Positions 35,515 through 44,286 of a stretch of DNA of 51,879 nt are shown here, in pieces; position 1 is the first letter of the stretch, and each line of letters starts with the position of its first letter. The stretch comes from an uncultured Lachnospiraceae bacterium (lineage in GTDB: Bacteria; Bacillota; Clostridia; Lachnospirales; Lachnospiraceae), in contig CANQDT010000016.1 in the NCBI GenBank assembly GCA_947593735.1, positions 1-51,879 of the forward strand, given 5' to 3'. The notes under the pieces are model-generated. The model had not been told where the DNA came from. It searched no databases and worked only from the letters and a program-made list of their open reading frames with translations. The position numbers and the translations under genes are program-made.

Positions 35515-36190
35515 AATTATATCCGCTCCTTTTCTCGTCGCTGACGATCTTTCCTTCTCTGAGGGCGATCACGCGCTTTTTCATGGCGTCCACCGCCTCC
35601 TGGTTATGGGTGACGACAAGCACGGTCGTCCCCTGTTTGTTCACCTTCTCGAACAATTCCATGATTGCCGCGGCATTCTCGGGGTCGAGATTCCCGGTCG
35701 GCTCATCCGCCAGGAGGATCGCCGGATTGTTGGCGAGCGCCCTTGCCAGGGCCGCGCGCTGCTGCTCCCCTCCGGACAGTTCTTTCGGGAAAAATTTATG
35801 CTTGTCGGAAAGGCCGACTACCGTCAGGACCGCCGGAACGGTACGGCGGATCTTTTTGCCTCCCGCCTCCACGACCCGCATGGCGAACGCCACATTATTG
35901 TATATATTCAGGTCTTTTAATAACCGGAAATTCTGAAAAACAACGCCGATCTCCCGCCGCGCCTTGTGGATGTGCCGCCGTTTTAATTTTCCGTAATCCC
36001 TCCCGTGGACAATGATCTTGCCCTCGTCCGGGTCCAATTCCTTTAACAGCAGCTTGATCAACGTGGACTTGCCGGAACCGCTCGGCCCCACGATAAAGAC
36101 AAATTCTCCCTGCTCAATATGAATGTTGATGTCGTCCAACGCTTTTATCCCGGAGGGATACGTCAGCGACACGTTCTGAAAATCAATCAT
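35501..36190 (-). CDS. ftsE: Cell division ATP-binding protein FtsE
   Basis: A 229-residue ABC ATPase: Walker A GPSGSGKST (about 36-44), signature LSGGEQQRAALARAL, Walker B ILLADEPTGNLD, H-loop VTHN. It partners FtsX at the septum. GGAAGGAAAAAGAACG precedes the ATG, with only 30 bases to the upstream regulator gene, so it may be co-transcribed with it. Confidence 0.96.
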   Translation of the reverse strand: MIDFQNVSLTYPSGIKALDDINIHIEQGEFVFIVGPSGSGKSTLIKLLLKELDPDEGKIIVHGRDYGKLKRRHIHKARREIGVVFQNFRLLKDLNIYNNVAFAMRVVEAGGKKIRRTVPAVLTVVGLSDKHKFFPKELSGGEQQRAALARALANNPAILLADEPTGNLDPENAAAIMELFEKVNKQGTTVLVVTHNQEAVDAMKKRVIALREGKIVSDEKRSGYNYEEN

Positions 36191-36220
36191 CGTTCTTTTT
36201 CCTTCCTCCGATCACGCTTC

Positions 36221-37309
36221 CTAGTAATCCGTGTTTTCCATATATTTCATATAACGGGCTACCATCAGGGCAATCTTGAACGTGATGGCGTCCTCAAAGA
36301 TCCGGAGATCCAGCCCCGTCATCTTCTGCAGCTTATCCAGCCGGTAAACGAGCGTATTGCGGTGGATATAAAGCTGGCGCGACGTCTCGGATACGTTCAG
36401 GTTGTTTTCAAAAAACTTGTAGATGGTATTTAAGATCTCATCGTCAAATTCATCCAGCGTCTTGATGTCGATCGTCTCTTTGAGGAACATTTTGCAGAGA
36501 GACATCGGAAGCTGATAGATCAGGCGCCCGATCCCCAGGCTGTTATAAGCCGCGACCCTCTGGTCGTCGAAGAAGATCTTTCCGACGTCCAGCGCCATCT
36601 TGGCTTCCTTATAAGAGCGGGATACTTCTTTGATATCATTGACAAAATTGCCGTACGCGACGTGTACCTTTGCCATCGCCTCCGTATTCAGCATATCGAC
36701 GATCACGCGCGCCGTCCGGTTCATGTCCTCATACGTTTCGTCCGGCTCCGCTTCTTTCACCAGGATGATATTTTTCTCATCGACCGCGGTAATGAAATCC
36801 CTGCCTTTCGCGGAGAAAATACTGCGCACGGTCTCCAGCGCCGAATTATCCCTGCTGCGCTCCGTCTCGATGATAAAGACGATCCGTTTCTTCGCCACAT
36901 CGACGCGCAGTTTTTTCGCGCGGCTGTAAATATCGACCAGAAGCAGATTGTCGAGCAGGAGATTCTTGATAAAATTGTCCTTGTCGAACCGTTCCTTGTA
37001 TGCTTCCAGCAAGCCCTGCAGCTGGAATACCGCCATCCTGCCAAACAGATAGACGTCCTCCGATTCGCCTTTGAGCGTCAGCACATATTCCGCCTGTTTC
37101 CCGTCCATCACCTTGAAAAAATGATGTCCGTGCATCACCTGGCTTTCCGCCGGAGAATGGATAAACATCTGTACCACATCGGTAAAATCCGGCTTCTGGT
37201 TCATCGTGCTGACCAGAACCTTCGCATCCATATCCAGTACGCAAAGCTCACAGCGGGTGATCGCCTTGATCCCGTCAATCGTATCCTGTAAAATCTGGTT
37301 TGATATCAT
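36221..37309 (-). CDS. CdaR/PucR-family transcriptional regulator
   Basis: A 362-residue regulator: an N-terminal sugar-acid-recognition-like sensor (about 5-130), a GGDEF-like middle region (about 130-270), and a C-terminal PucR-type helix-turn-helix (about 295-350; NLNVSETSRQLYIHRNTLVYRLDKLQKMTGLDLR). Family members respond to sugar diacids or to carbon supply. Its position right after the sugar ABC ATPase suggests a role in carbohydrate uptake control. The start at 37309 (MISNQIL) follows a G-rich segment; an ATG 9 codons upstream is possible. Confidence 0.88.
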   Translation of the reverse strand: MISNQILQDTIDGIKAITRCELCVLDMDAKVLVSTMNQKPDFTDVVQMFIHSPAESQVMHGHHFFKVMDGKQAEYVLTLKGESEDVYLFGRMAVFQLQGLLEAYKERFDKDNFIKNLLLDNLLLVDIYSRAKKLRVDVAKKRIVFIIETERSRDNSALETVRSIFSAKGRDFITAVDEKNIILVKEAEPDETYEDMNRTARVIVDMLNTEAMAKVHVAYGNFVNDIKEVSRSYKEAKMALDVGKIFFDDQRVAAYNSLGIGRLIYQLPMSLCKMFLKETIDIKTLDEFDDEILNTIYKFFENNLNVSETSRQLYIHRNTLVYRLDKLQKMTGLDLRIFEDAITFKIALMVARYMKYMENTDY

Positions 37310-37400
37310 CGTCCTGCACCCTTTCCCAAAATACAATCCTAAACTCCATTCGCGCCAATAATATCACAAAATGTCCCTTCCCGCAAGGGCAAGGCATCAG

Positions 37401-37457
37401 AAAAAAGGCGGAATCCTCCGTATCCGCTGTTTTTTCAGCGCTGGAAAATTCCGCCTT
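37401..37457 (-). terminator. Terminator of the sugar ABC ATPase gene
   Basis: AAGGCGGAAT (37405-37414) pairs with ATTCCGCCTT (37448-37457) around an inner hairpin; the minus strand continues TTTTTTCTG. Confidence 0.85.
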
Positions 37458-37487
37458 GTCATTCTGTTTTCCGAACGGTCCGTTCGA

Positions 37488-38594
37488 TTAGTTGAAGATC
37501 ACTTCTTCGGTTTCTTTGTCAAATACATGCAATTTGCTCATATCGAACGCTACCTGGATCGTATCGCCCACATTCGCGGTCGAACGAGGATTTACGCGCG
37601 CGGTAAACGTCGTCGTGTCGATATCGAAGTATAAGAAGATCTCCGCGCCAAGCATCTCGCGGACACGGATCTCCGCGTTGATAATACTTTCTTTGGACGA
37701 CTCCAGGAATACCTGCTCGTCATGAATATCCTCCGGACGGATACCGATCACAACGGTCTTGCCGACATAAGGTTTCAGCGCGTCCGCTTTTCCTTCCGGA
37801 ACGGTGATCTCATGTCCATGGAAGTTCAGCGTAAGCTTGCCGTTCTTCTGGATGACGTCCGCATCCGTAAAGTTCATCGACGGCGATCCGATGAATCCTG
37901 CCACAAACAGATTGCACGGAGTCTGATACAGGTTCTCCGGCGTATCAACCTGCTGGATCACGCCGTCCTTCATAACGACGATCCTGGTACCAAGCGTCAT
38001 AGCCTCGGTCTGGTCATGCGTAACATAGATGATCGTGGTCTGCAGCCGATTATGTAATTTGGAAATCTCAATACGCATCTGAACACGGAGTTTCGCGTCC
38101 AGGTTGGAAAGAGGCTCGTCCATAAGGAATACTTTCGGCTCACGGACGATCGCACGTCCCATCGCGACACGCTGGCGCTGACCACCGGACAATGCCTTCG
38201 GTTTCCGATCCAACAGGGACTCGATCCCAAGGATCCGCGCCGCCTCGGTTACCTGCTTCCGGATCTGATCCTTCGGCACCTTGCGCAGTTTTAATCCGAA
38301 CGCCATGTTGTCATAAACCGTCATATGCGGATACAGCGCGTAGTTCTGGAATACCATCGCGATATCCCGGTCTTTCGGCTCAACCTCGTTGACCAGCTTG
38401 TCGCCGATGTAGAGTTCTCCTTTGCTGATATCCTCCAGCCCGGCGATCATACGCAGGGTCGTGGACTTTCCGCATCCGGACGGACCGACAAAGATGATAA
38501 ATTCCTTGTCCTCGATCTCAAGACTGAAATCCTTTACGGCATTGAATCCGTTCGGGTAAACCTTATAAATATTTCTCAAAGATAAACTAGCCAT
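37488..38594 (-). CDS. Sugar ABC transporter ATPase (MsmK/UgpC type)
   Basis: A 368-residue CUT1-family ATPase: Walker A GPSGCGKST, signature LSGGQRQRVAMGRAI, Walker B VFLMDEPLSNLD, H-loop VTHDQ, and a C-terminal TOBE/MalK regulatory part (about 240-368; VIGIRPEDIHDE). It stands alone, without binding protein or permeases. In Firmicutes this marks a shared ATPase that energises several sugar and oligosaccharide importers. AGGAGG lies 10 bases before the ATG at 38594, which starts the usual MASLSLRNIYK. Confidence 0.95.
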   Translation of the reverse strand: MASLSLRNIYKVYPNGFNAVKDFSLEIEDKEFIIFVGPSGCGKSTTLRMIAGLEDISKGELYIGDKLVNEVEPKDRDIAMVFQNYALYPHMTVYDNMAFGLKLRKVPKDQIRKQVTEAARILGIESLLDRKPKALSGGQRQRVAMGRAIVREPKVFLMDEPLSNLDAKLRVQMRIEISKLHNRLQTTIIYVTHDQTEAMTLGTRIVVMKDGVIQQVDTPENLYQTPCNLFVAGFIGSPSMNFTDADVIQKNGKLTLNFHGHEITVPEGKADALKPYVGKTVVIGIRPEDIHDEQVFLESSKESIINAEIRVREMLGAEIFLYFDIDTTTFTARVNPRSTANVGDTIQVAFDMSKLHVFDKETEEVIFN

Positions 38595-38781
38595 TACATC
38601 ATGTCCTCCTTTAATCATAATACGATCTATTGTTAGCTTTATTGTATAGTATTTCCGGGGAAAATGCCATATTGCATTTAAGACAAACTTCAGAAACAAA
38701 ATTTGTATAAAATGTATATTCCCTTACCTGTCAGGGCAATATGCCCAAAAATGCCCGGGTTCTTTCAGCAGATTTCCTATA

Positions 38782-40068
38782 TTACTGGGCGTAATCCAGT
38801 CCGACCATAATACGCACCTGCGCCTCCCCGGTCTCTCCGTATTCGATCCGCGCGTTCGGGAAATATTGCAGCAGCTCCTCGCCGATGCCGTCTTCGCTCA
38901 CATAGATCACGGTATCGCCCTGCTGCTCCGACGCCGTCGATACGCCGATGACCTGATAGCCGTCCGCGACGAGCGCTTCCTGCCATTTCCCCGCGGTCCC
39001 GGCTACCTGCGCCGCGTTGACGACCTCGATCGTATAATCCGGCGCGTCGCCGGATACCGGCTCCCCGTTTTCATCGGAAACAACTTCCGCGTCCTCCTCA
39101 TTTCCCGTGCCTTCCATCTGGAACTTCTCCATGATCCGGCTTACTTTCTGCTGATCCATCTGGAACACTTCTCCAGCCGACCCTCCCGGAAGCAGCCGCA
39201 CGGTCACAAATTCGCCGTCTGATTTCGCGATATCATTGATATACGGCTCGATCCCCTCATAACTCGCCGTCCCATCTACGCACTCATAATATTCTTTATA
39301 ATAATTTGTGAGGTCCTTTTTGTTCTGATCCGCGACAGCTTTGTAATAACTCCGCCAGTATTTGGCAGCAAGCGAAGCCCTCTGTCCTACCGGGTCCTCA
39401 TATCCCTTCGTGTACTGCATAAGCCCGACCGCCTGGGTCCCGATCAGCTTCTGTTCGCCCTTGCGCAGCACCTCGTTAATCCCGTCCGGATTTTTGAATA
39501 CCATTTTGCTCGGCACCCGGAACTCTACCGGGTCGATCAGGTTGATGATTGAGACAAGACCGTCCTGGGACGCTTCCTCATAATATTCGATATAATTCAG
39601 CCCGAACGCCGCTTTCAGGATCCGGTTGGCAGCCTTGCACTGCGCGGTTCCGTCCGTAAAATACTGCGGGATATCTTTCAGCTGGAGTGTCTGCGGGATC
39701 GTATCGCTGTCAACCTGCAGCTGCTGGTGCGTGATGCTGTCTACCGTAATGCTTAATTCCGCCGGGATCACGATATAATTGAGTTCCCCGCTCTCCACGT
39801 CAAATTCCCGGAGGATGGCGTCTCCAAACTGGTCGGAGCCGTTTCTTGTATAAAGGATCGTGATCAGCTTCTCCCGCTTCTCCGCTTTCTCCCCATTGGA
39901 ATCCTGATTTCCGCTTTCATCCTCTTTCCGGATATTATCGCTGATCCTGTCGTCCATCACATGCACTACCGCCTGATAGGCGCAGATTCCCACCAGAAAT
40001 ACAATGAGAATCCCAAGGAATACTTTCGCAAATATTTTGCCAAATACTGTCGCCGCATTTTTCTTCAT
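38782..40068 (-). CDS. Degenerate LytR-CpsA-Psr-like protein with LytR_C domain
   Basis: A 428-residue protein with one N-terminal membrane helix (about 15-35), an extracytoplasmic LCP-like region (about 65-290) and a LytR_C domain (about 345-428; YTIEVVNAAQVAGTAG). Active LCP proteins ligate glycopolymers to peptidoglycan using conserved Arg/Asp residues in motifs like RSDT, PRDT and YVRFR. At the matching places this protein has QFGDA, PAELS and MQYTKG, so it is probably not catalytic or has altered specificity. AGGGG lies before the ATG. It is divergent from the GT2 gene. Confidence 0.75.
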   Translation of the reverse strand: MKKNAATVFGKIFAKVFLGILIVFLVGICAYQAVVHVMDDRISDNIRKEDESGNQDSNGEKAEKREKLITILYTRNGSDQFGDAILREFDVESGELNYIVIPAELSITVDSITHQQLQVDSDTIPQTLQLKDIPQYFTDGTAQCKAANRILKAAFGLNYIEYYEEASQDGLVSIINLIDPVEFRVPSKMVFKNPDGINEVLRKGEQKLIGTQAVGLMQYTKGYEDPVGQRASLAAKYWRSYYKAVADQNKKDLTNYYKEYYECVDGTASYEGIEPYINDIAKSDGEFVTVRLLPGGSAGEVFQMDQQKVSRIMEKFQMEGTGNEEDAEVVSDENGEPVSGDAPDYTIEVVNAAQVAGTAGKWQEALVADGYQVIGVSTASEQQGDTVIYVSEDGIGEELLQYFPNARIEYGETGEAQVRIMVGLDYAQ

Positions 40069-40105
40069 CGCAACCCCTCCAACTCATATTCATACCACTC
40101 TTACG

Positions 40106-40134
40106 AGTATAACAAAAGAATTATAAAATTTCAA
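40106..40134 (-). promoter_or_regulatory. Promoter of the LCP-like gene
   Basis: TTGAAA (40129-40134), 17-base spacer, TATACT (40106-40111) on the minus strand. Confidence 0.75.
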
Positions 40135-40176
40135 CAAATCTTGTGGAAATCCAGAGCGATCTGACAAAAACTGTTC

Positions 40177-40205
40177 TTGATTCGTCATTGAGAAACTTCT
40201 ATAAT
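40177..40205 (+). promoter_or_regulatory. Promoter of the GT2 gene
   Basis: TTGATT (40177-40182), 17-base spacer, TATAAT (40200-40205), about 90 bases before the ATG. The two divergent promoters in this gap are about 40 bases apart. Confidence 0.7.
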
Positions 40206-40297
40206 AGGGATAGTATGATACCGGGGCGCCTCCGCCATGCGCGAAACGTACGCGGGCGACTGGTTTTTCCGGTAAATCCGACGGCAGGAGATCCGAT

Positions 40298-41230
40298 ATG
40301 AAGACAGTGAAAATCCAGATCCTTCTTTCCACATACAACGGTTCCCGGTTTCTGCGCACGCAGCTGGACAGCCTGCTCGCGCAGGATTATCCCTGCTTTG
40401 AGATCCTCGCAAGGGACGACGGCTCCACCGACGACACCTGCGCGATCCTCCGGGAATATGCCGCCCGCTACCCAAATCTTACTTATACGGCGGGAGAAAA
40501 TCTCGGCGCCATGCAAAGTTTTTTTGCGCTGATGCGCAAGGCGGACCCGTCTGCCGGCTATTACGCGTTTTGCGACCAGGACGACTACTGGTTTCCGGAT
40601 AAGCTCAGCGCCGCGGTTCGGCTCCTCTCGGAGCACGGCGGCGCCGATTCGCCGACGCCGCTGCTCTACTGCGGAAAGCCCGTCCTTGCGGACGAACAGT
40701 TAAACCCGCTTCCGGTTTCCATCCGTTCCGGAGAAAAAATCCCGTCGTTCGGGAACGCGCTGATCGAAAATATCTGTTACGGCTGCACCGCCGTCGTCAA
40801 CCGGGAGCTGCTCCGGCTCGCGGCTCAGACCGCGCCCGCCGACGCGATCATGCACGACTGGTGGCTGTATCTGCTGGCGTCCTGCTGGGGAACCGTCCTG
40901 TACGACGGCAGTTCCCATCTCTATTACCGTCAGTATTCCGGCAACGCCGTAGGCGCGACCGGCACCTACCGCAAAGAATTTTTCTACCGGCTCCGCCTGT
41001 TCCGCCGCCGAAAAGGACGGTTCTGCCGTCAGGCGGCTGAATTGGAGCGGTCTGCCGAACAACTCCGTATGCCCATCCCGGAGCGGGAACGCGCCATGCT
41101 GCGGGATCTGATCGGCTGCCGGACGTCTTTCCGGCGAAGGCTCTCGCTCATCCGGAACCGGTCGTTCCGCCGCCAGAGGCGCGGCGATACCGCCGCGCTG
41201 AAGCTGTGCTGCCTGCTCGGATTCCTGTAA
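40298..41230 (+). CDS. Family 2 glycosyltransferase
   Basis: A 310-residue cytoplasmic GT-A enzyme. An N-terminal LLSTYNGSRFL start, the nucleotide-site DDGSTDDT (about 38-46) and the metal-binding DQDDYW (about 88-93) are typical of rhamnosyl/glycosyl transferases that build surface polysaccharides. A basic C-terminal tail (from about 230) is unusual and may contact the membrane. AGGAG lies 7 bases before the ATG. No polysaccharide cluster surrounds it; its link to the adjacent LCP-like protein is suggestive only. Confidence 0.92.
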   Translation: MKTVKIQILLSTYNGSRFLRTQLDSLLAQDYPCFEILARDDGSTDDTCAILREYAARYPNLTYTAGENLGAMQSFFALMRKADPSAGYYAFCDQDDYWFPDKLSAAVRLLSEHGGADSPTPLLYCGKPVLADEQLNPLPVSIRSGEKIPSFGNALIENICYGCTAVVNRELLRLAAQTAPADAIMHDWWLYLLASCWGTVLYDGSSHLYYRQYSGNAVGATGTYRKEFFYRLRLFRRRKGRFCRQAAELERSAEQLRMPIPERERAMLRDLIGCRTSFRRRLSLIRNRSFRRQRRGDTAALKLCCLLGFL

Positions 41231-41279
41231 TGCCGTTCCGGCAGGGCGGCTTCCCCGTCCGGTCCCATTACGCAGCAAA

Positions 41280-41337
41280 TCCGCGGCGAAGCCCGGTCCG
41301 AATTGATTCAGACCGGGCTTCGCCGCGGAACTTTTCT
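41280..41337. terminator. Strong hairpin between convergent GT2 and copA genes
   Basis: A perfect 19-bp GC-rich stem (41280-41298 with 41311-41329) followed by AACTTTTCTC on the plus strand. It can stop both convergent genes; the plus-strand tail is better. Confidence 0.85.
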
Positions 41338-41546
41338 CACGAGATCGATACGACCGTATAGTCGTTTGCTTCTACCGTCTCTTTCAATATCTGATCGTCC
41401 ACCGGAGCGGAAAGGGTGACGACTGCCGTCCCTTTCTCATGGCTGACTTCCGCTTCCTTCACCTGCGGAAGCGCCTCCAGGCATTTCTTTACGGTCGCCT
41501 CGCAGTGCCCGCACATCATTCCTTCAATTTTCATTGTTTTTTCCAT
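41337..41546 (-). CDS. Possible internally initiated CopZ copper chaperone
   Basis: An in-frame internal ATG at 41546 has AGGAG (41556-41560) 9 bases upstream, which is stronger than many genuine starts in this window. It would give a 69-residue HMA protein with the metal site MxCGHC, the size of CopZ chaperones that deliver Cu(I) to CopA. It is read as the tail of copA in this sequence. Whether it is also made alone is inferred, not shown. Confidence 0.5.
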   Translation of the reverse strand: MEKTMKIEGMMCGHCEATVKKCLEALPQVKEAEVSHEKGTAVVTLSAPVDDQILKETVEANDYTVVSIS

Positions 41547-43859
41547 TGTTTTGTTCTCCTTTTCTGTTTTTATTTTTTTATCATGGTTTGATTGATAAAG
41601 CGAGATCAGGTTCAGGCGGAGCGCGTTGCTGACGACGCAGAAGCTCGAAAGGCTCATCACCGCCGCGCCGAACATCGGATTCAGCTTCCACCCGAAGATC
41701 GGGTACCAGACACCCGCCGCGAGCGGGATCCCGATCATATTATAGATGAACGCCCAAAACAGGTTTTCCCGTATGTTTTTCCGGACCGCGCGGCTGAGCC
41801 GGATCGCCGCCGGGACGTCCCTCAGCCTGCTTTTCATCAGCACAACGTCCGCCGCGTCGATCGCGATATCCGTCCCGGCTCCGATCGCGACGCCGATATC
41901 GGCGCGCGTCAGCGCGGGCGCGTCGTTGATGCCGTCTCCTACCATGGCGGTTTTTCCTTTTTTCTTCAGCTCCCGGATCACCGACTCCTTTCCATCGGGC
42001 AGCACGCCCGCGATCACCTCGTCGACTCCCGCCTGCGCGCCGATCGCCGCCGCTGTCCGCTCATTGTCGCCGGTCAGCATAACGACGCGGATCCCCATAT
42101 GGTTCAGTTCGGCGACCGCCTGCGCGCTGTCTTCTTTTATCACATCCGCGACGGCGATCATGCCCATCAGCGTCCCGCCGCAGCTGAAAAACAGCGGCGT
42201 TTTCCCTTCGCCCGCGAATTGATCCGCTTTTTCCCTGACTTCATCCGGGATGGGCGCGTACCTGCCGATAAAATCCAGATTGCCGCCCGCCAGCTCTTTC
42301 CCGTTCCAGAGCCCGGTCAGCCCGTTCCCCGGAACCGCCTGAAACTGCCGGATTTCCTGCGGCTCCAGATGCCGCTCCTGTGCCAGCGCCAGAACCGCCC
42401 CCGCCAGAGGATGCTCGCTGTTTTGTTCCAGCGCGTACGCCGCCCGCAAAAGCTTCTGTTCGGAACACGGTTCCGCCGCGTAGATATCGGTAACCTTCGG
42501 TTCCCCGCTTGTGACCGTCCCGGTTTTATCCAGCGCGACCACCTGCGTCTGTCCGGTTATCTCCAGGGCTTCCGCCGTCTTGAACATGATCCCGTGCTTC
42601 GCGCCCACTCCGTTTCCAACCATGATCGCTACCGGCGTCGCCAGTCCCAGCGCGCACGGGCAGCTGATGACCAGCACGGAGATCCCGCGCGCGAGCGCGA
42701 ACCCGGCTCCCTGCCCCGCGAGCAGCCAGACTGCCGCCGTCAGGAACGCTATGCCGATCACGACGGGGACAAATATGCCGGACACTTTATCGGCGATCTT
42801 TGCGATCGGCGCTTTTGTCGCGGCGGCGTCGCTGACCATCTGTATGATCTGGGATAACGTCGTATCTTCGCCGACCCGGGTCGCTTCGCACCGGAGGAAC
42901 CCGGACTGATTCAGCGTCGCCGCCGATACCGGATCCCCTGCCTGTTTGTCCGCCGGAATACTTTCCCCGGTGAGGGCGGCTTCATTTACCGCGCTGCTGC
43001 CCTCCAGCACGATTCCGTCTACCGGGATGGTTTCTCCCGGCCGGACGACAAAGATATCGCCGATCTTTACCTGGCTGATCTCAATTTCTCTCTCCTGCCC
43101 GTCCCGCACGACAGTCGCGTGTTTTGGCGCGAGCTTCATCAGCTGTTTGATCGCGTCGGTCGTCTTTCCTTTGGAATGTGCCTCCAGCATTTTTCCAACT
43201 GTGATCAGCGTCAATATCGTCGCGGCGGACTCAAAATAAAACTCGTGCATATAAGCCATCGCGGTTTCCATATCGCCCCTGCTCTGCGCCCCCGTCATCG
43301 CGAACAGCTCATATACGCTGTAGAGGAACGCCGCCCCGGAGCCCATCGCGACGAGCGTATCCATATTCGGTCCTCCATGGATCACGCTCTGAAAGCCGCT
43401 GATAAAAAATTTCTGGTTCACGACCATGACCGTGGCGGTCAGCAACAGCTGAAACAGCCCTGTCGCAACCGGATTGTCCCGGAAAAACGGCGGAACCTGC
43501 CAGCCCCACATCATCTGACCCATCGAACTGTACAATAACGGAAAAAGCAGACACAGCGACACGATCAGCCGCCGTTTCAGGATCGGCGTTTCACGATCCG
43601 CAAGCGCGTCCTCCCATTCCGCTTCCGGCGCCGCGGAGCCGGAATGACGTCCGGTCTCCCCGCGTTTCAGTGCCGCTCCATATCCCGCCTTTTCCACGGC
43701 GGCAATGATCTGCTCCGGCGGCGCGCTGCCCTCGACTCCCATGGAATTGGTCAGCAGGCTGACCGAACAGCTTTGGACTCCCGGAACCTTCGCAACCGCT
43801 TTTTCCACTCTCGCGCTGCACGCCGCGCAGCTCATACCGGTAATCGCATATTGTTCCAT
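41337..43859 (-). CDS. copA: Copper-exporting P1B ATPase fused to a C-terminal CopZ-like domain
   Basis: An 840-residue Cu(I) pump. An N-terminal HMA domain (GMSCAACSARV, about 8-18) precedes eight membrane helices with the CPC metal site (ISCPCALGLATPV), phosphorylation Asp in DKTGTVTSG, and GDGINDAPAL. After the last helix a Lys/Glu/Asn-rich linker leads to a second HMA domain (residues about 772-840; GMMCGHCEATVKKC) that resembles a free CopZ. The linker codons include an A7 run (41573-41579). One A fewer would give a TAA right there. An AGGAG and ATG for a separate CopZ follow at 41560-41544. It lies downstream of csoR in a copper-responsive operon. Confidence 0.95.
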   Translation of the reverse strand: MEQYAITGMSCAACSARVEKAVAKVPGVQSCSVSLLTNSMGVEGSAPPEQIIAAVEKAGYGAALKRGETGRHSGSAAPEAEWEDALADRETPILKRRLIVSLCLLFPLLYSSMGQMMWGWQVPPFFRDNPVATGLFQLLLTATVMVVNQKFFISGFQSVIHGGPNMDTLVAMGSGAAFLYSVYELFAMTGAQSRGDMETAMAYMHEFYFESAATILTLITVGKMLEAHSKGKTTDAIKQLMKLAPKHATVVRDGQEREIEISQVKIGDIFVVRPGETIPVDGIVLEGSSAVNEAALTGESIPADKQAGDPVSAATLNQSGFLRCEATRVGEDTTLSQIIQMVSDAAATKAPIAKIADKVSGIFVPVVIGIAFLTAAVWLLAGQGAGFALARGISVLVISCPCALGLATPVAIMVGNGVGAKHGIMFKTAEALEITGQTQVVALDKTGTVTSGEPKVTDIYAAEPCSEQKLLRAAYALEQNSEHPLAGAVLALAQERHLEPQEIRQFQAVPGNGLTGLWNGKELAGGNLDFIGRYAPIPDEVREKADQFAGEGKTPLFFSCGGTLMGMIAVADVIKEDSAQAVAELNHMGIRVVMLTGDNERTAAAIGAQAGVDEVIAGVLPDGKESVIRELKKKGKTAMVGDGINDAPALTRADIGVAIGAGTDIAIDAADVVLMKSRLRDVPAAIRLSRAVRKNIRENLFWAFIYNMIGIPLAAGVWYPIFGWKLNPMFGAAVMSLSSFCVVSNALRLNLISLYQSNHDKKIKTEKENKTMEKTMKIEGMMCGHCEATVKKCLEALPQVKEAEVSHEKGTAVVTLSAPVDDQILKETVEANDYTVVSIS

Positions 43860-43872
43860 ACTCCACCATCCT

Positions 43873-44202
43873 CTATCTCATCAATTTCTGTAATAGTATA
43901 ACCAGTTCGTCGATTACTTCCTCATTTCCCGACCGGATATTATCCGCCACGCAGGTACGGATATGATTGGCAAGCAGAACCCGGCTGAAACTGTTGAGCG
44001 CGGCGTTGACAGCCGCGACCTGCATCAGAATATCAGTGCAGTACGCGTCCCGGTCGAGCATGCCCTGCAGTCCTCTTACCTGTCCCTCCACTCTCCTGAG
44101 ACGGTTCATCAGATCCCGGTATTCCTGCTCCGAGCGCTCCTTGGTTTTGGCGCAGCATTCGCAATCCATATTTTTTTCCGGATTTTGATTTTTCTCTTTC
44201 AT
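43873..44202 (-). CDS. csoR: Copper-sensing repressor CsoR
   Basis: A 109-residue all-helical repressor that leaves DNA when Cu(I) binds. The Cys-His-Cys set is present: Cys55 (YCTDIL), His80 (ANHIRT) and Cys84. An extra N-terminal Cys-rich patch (DCECCAKT, about 13-20) is common in Clostridia. The start at 44202 gives the usual length; the open frame further upstream runs through the promoter. The ribosome-binding site is GGCGGG, only moderate. It precedes copA by 13 bases, and two operators lie in its promoter. Confidence 0.95.
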   Translation of the reverse strand: MKEKNQNPEKNMDCECCAKTKERSEQEYRDLMNRLRRVEGQVRGLQGMLDRDAYCTDILMQVAAVNAALNSFSRVLLANHIRTCVADNIRSGNEEVIDELVILLQKLMR

Positions 44203-44225
44203 ATGATTTTCCCGCCTTTTCCCAT

Positions 44226-44286
44226 ATACCCCCATGGGGTATCTTGACTGTAAAAAAGTATACCCCTGATCCGGGGTATCTGTCAA
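44226..44286 (-). promoter_or_regulatory. csoR-copA promoter with two CsoR operators
   Basis: TTGACA (44281-44286), 18-base spacer, TATACT (44257-44262) on the minus strand. The spacer holds the dyad ATACCCC-N6-GGGGTAT (44260-44279). A second dyad ATACCCCCATGGGGTAT lies downstream at 44226-44242. Both fit the G/C-tract CsoR operator type, giving copper-inducible, autoregulated expression. Confidence 0.85.
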
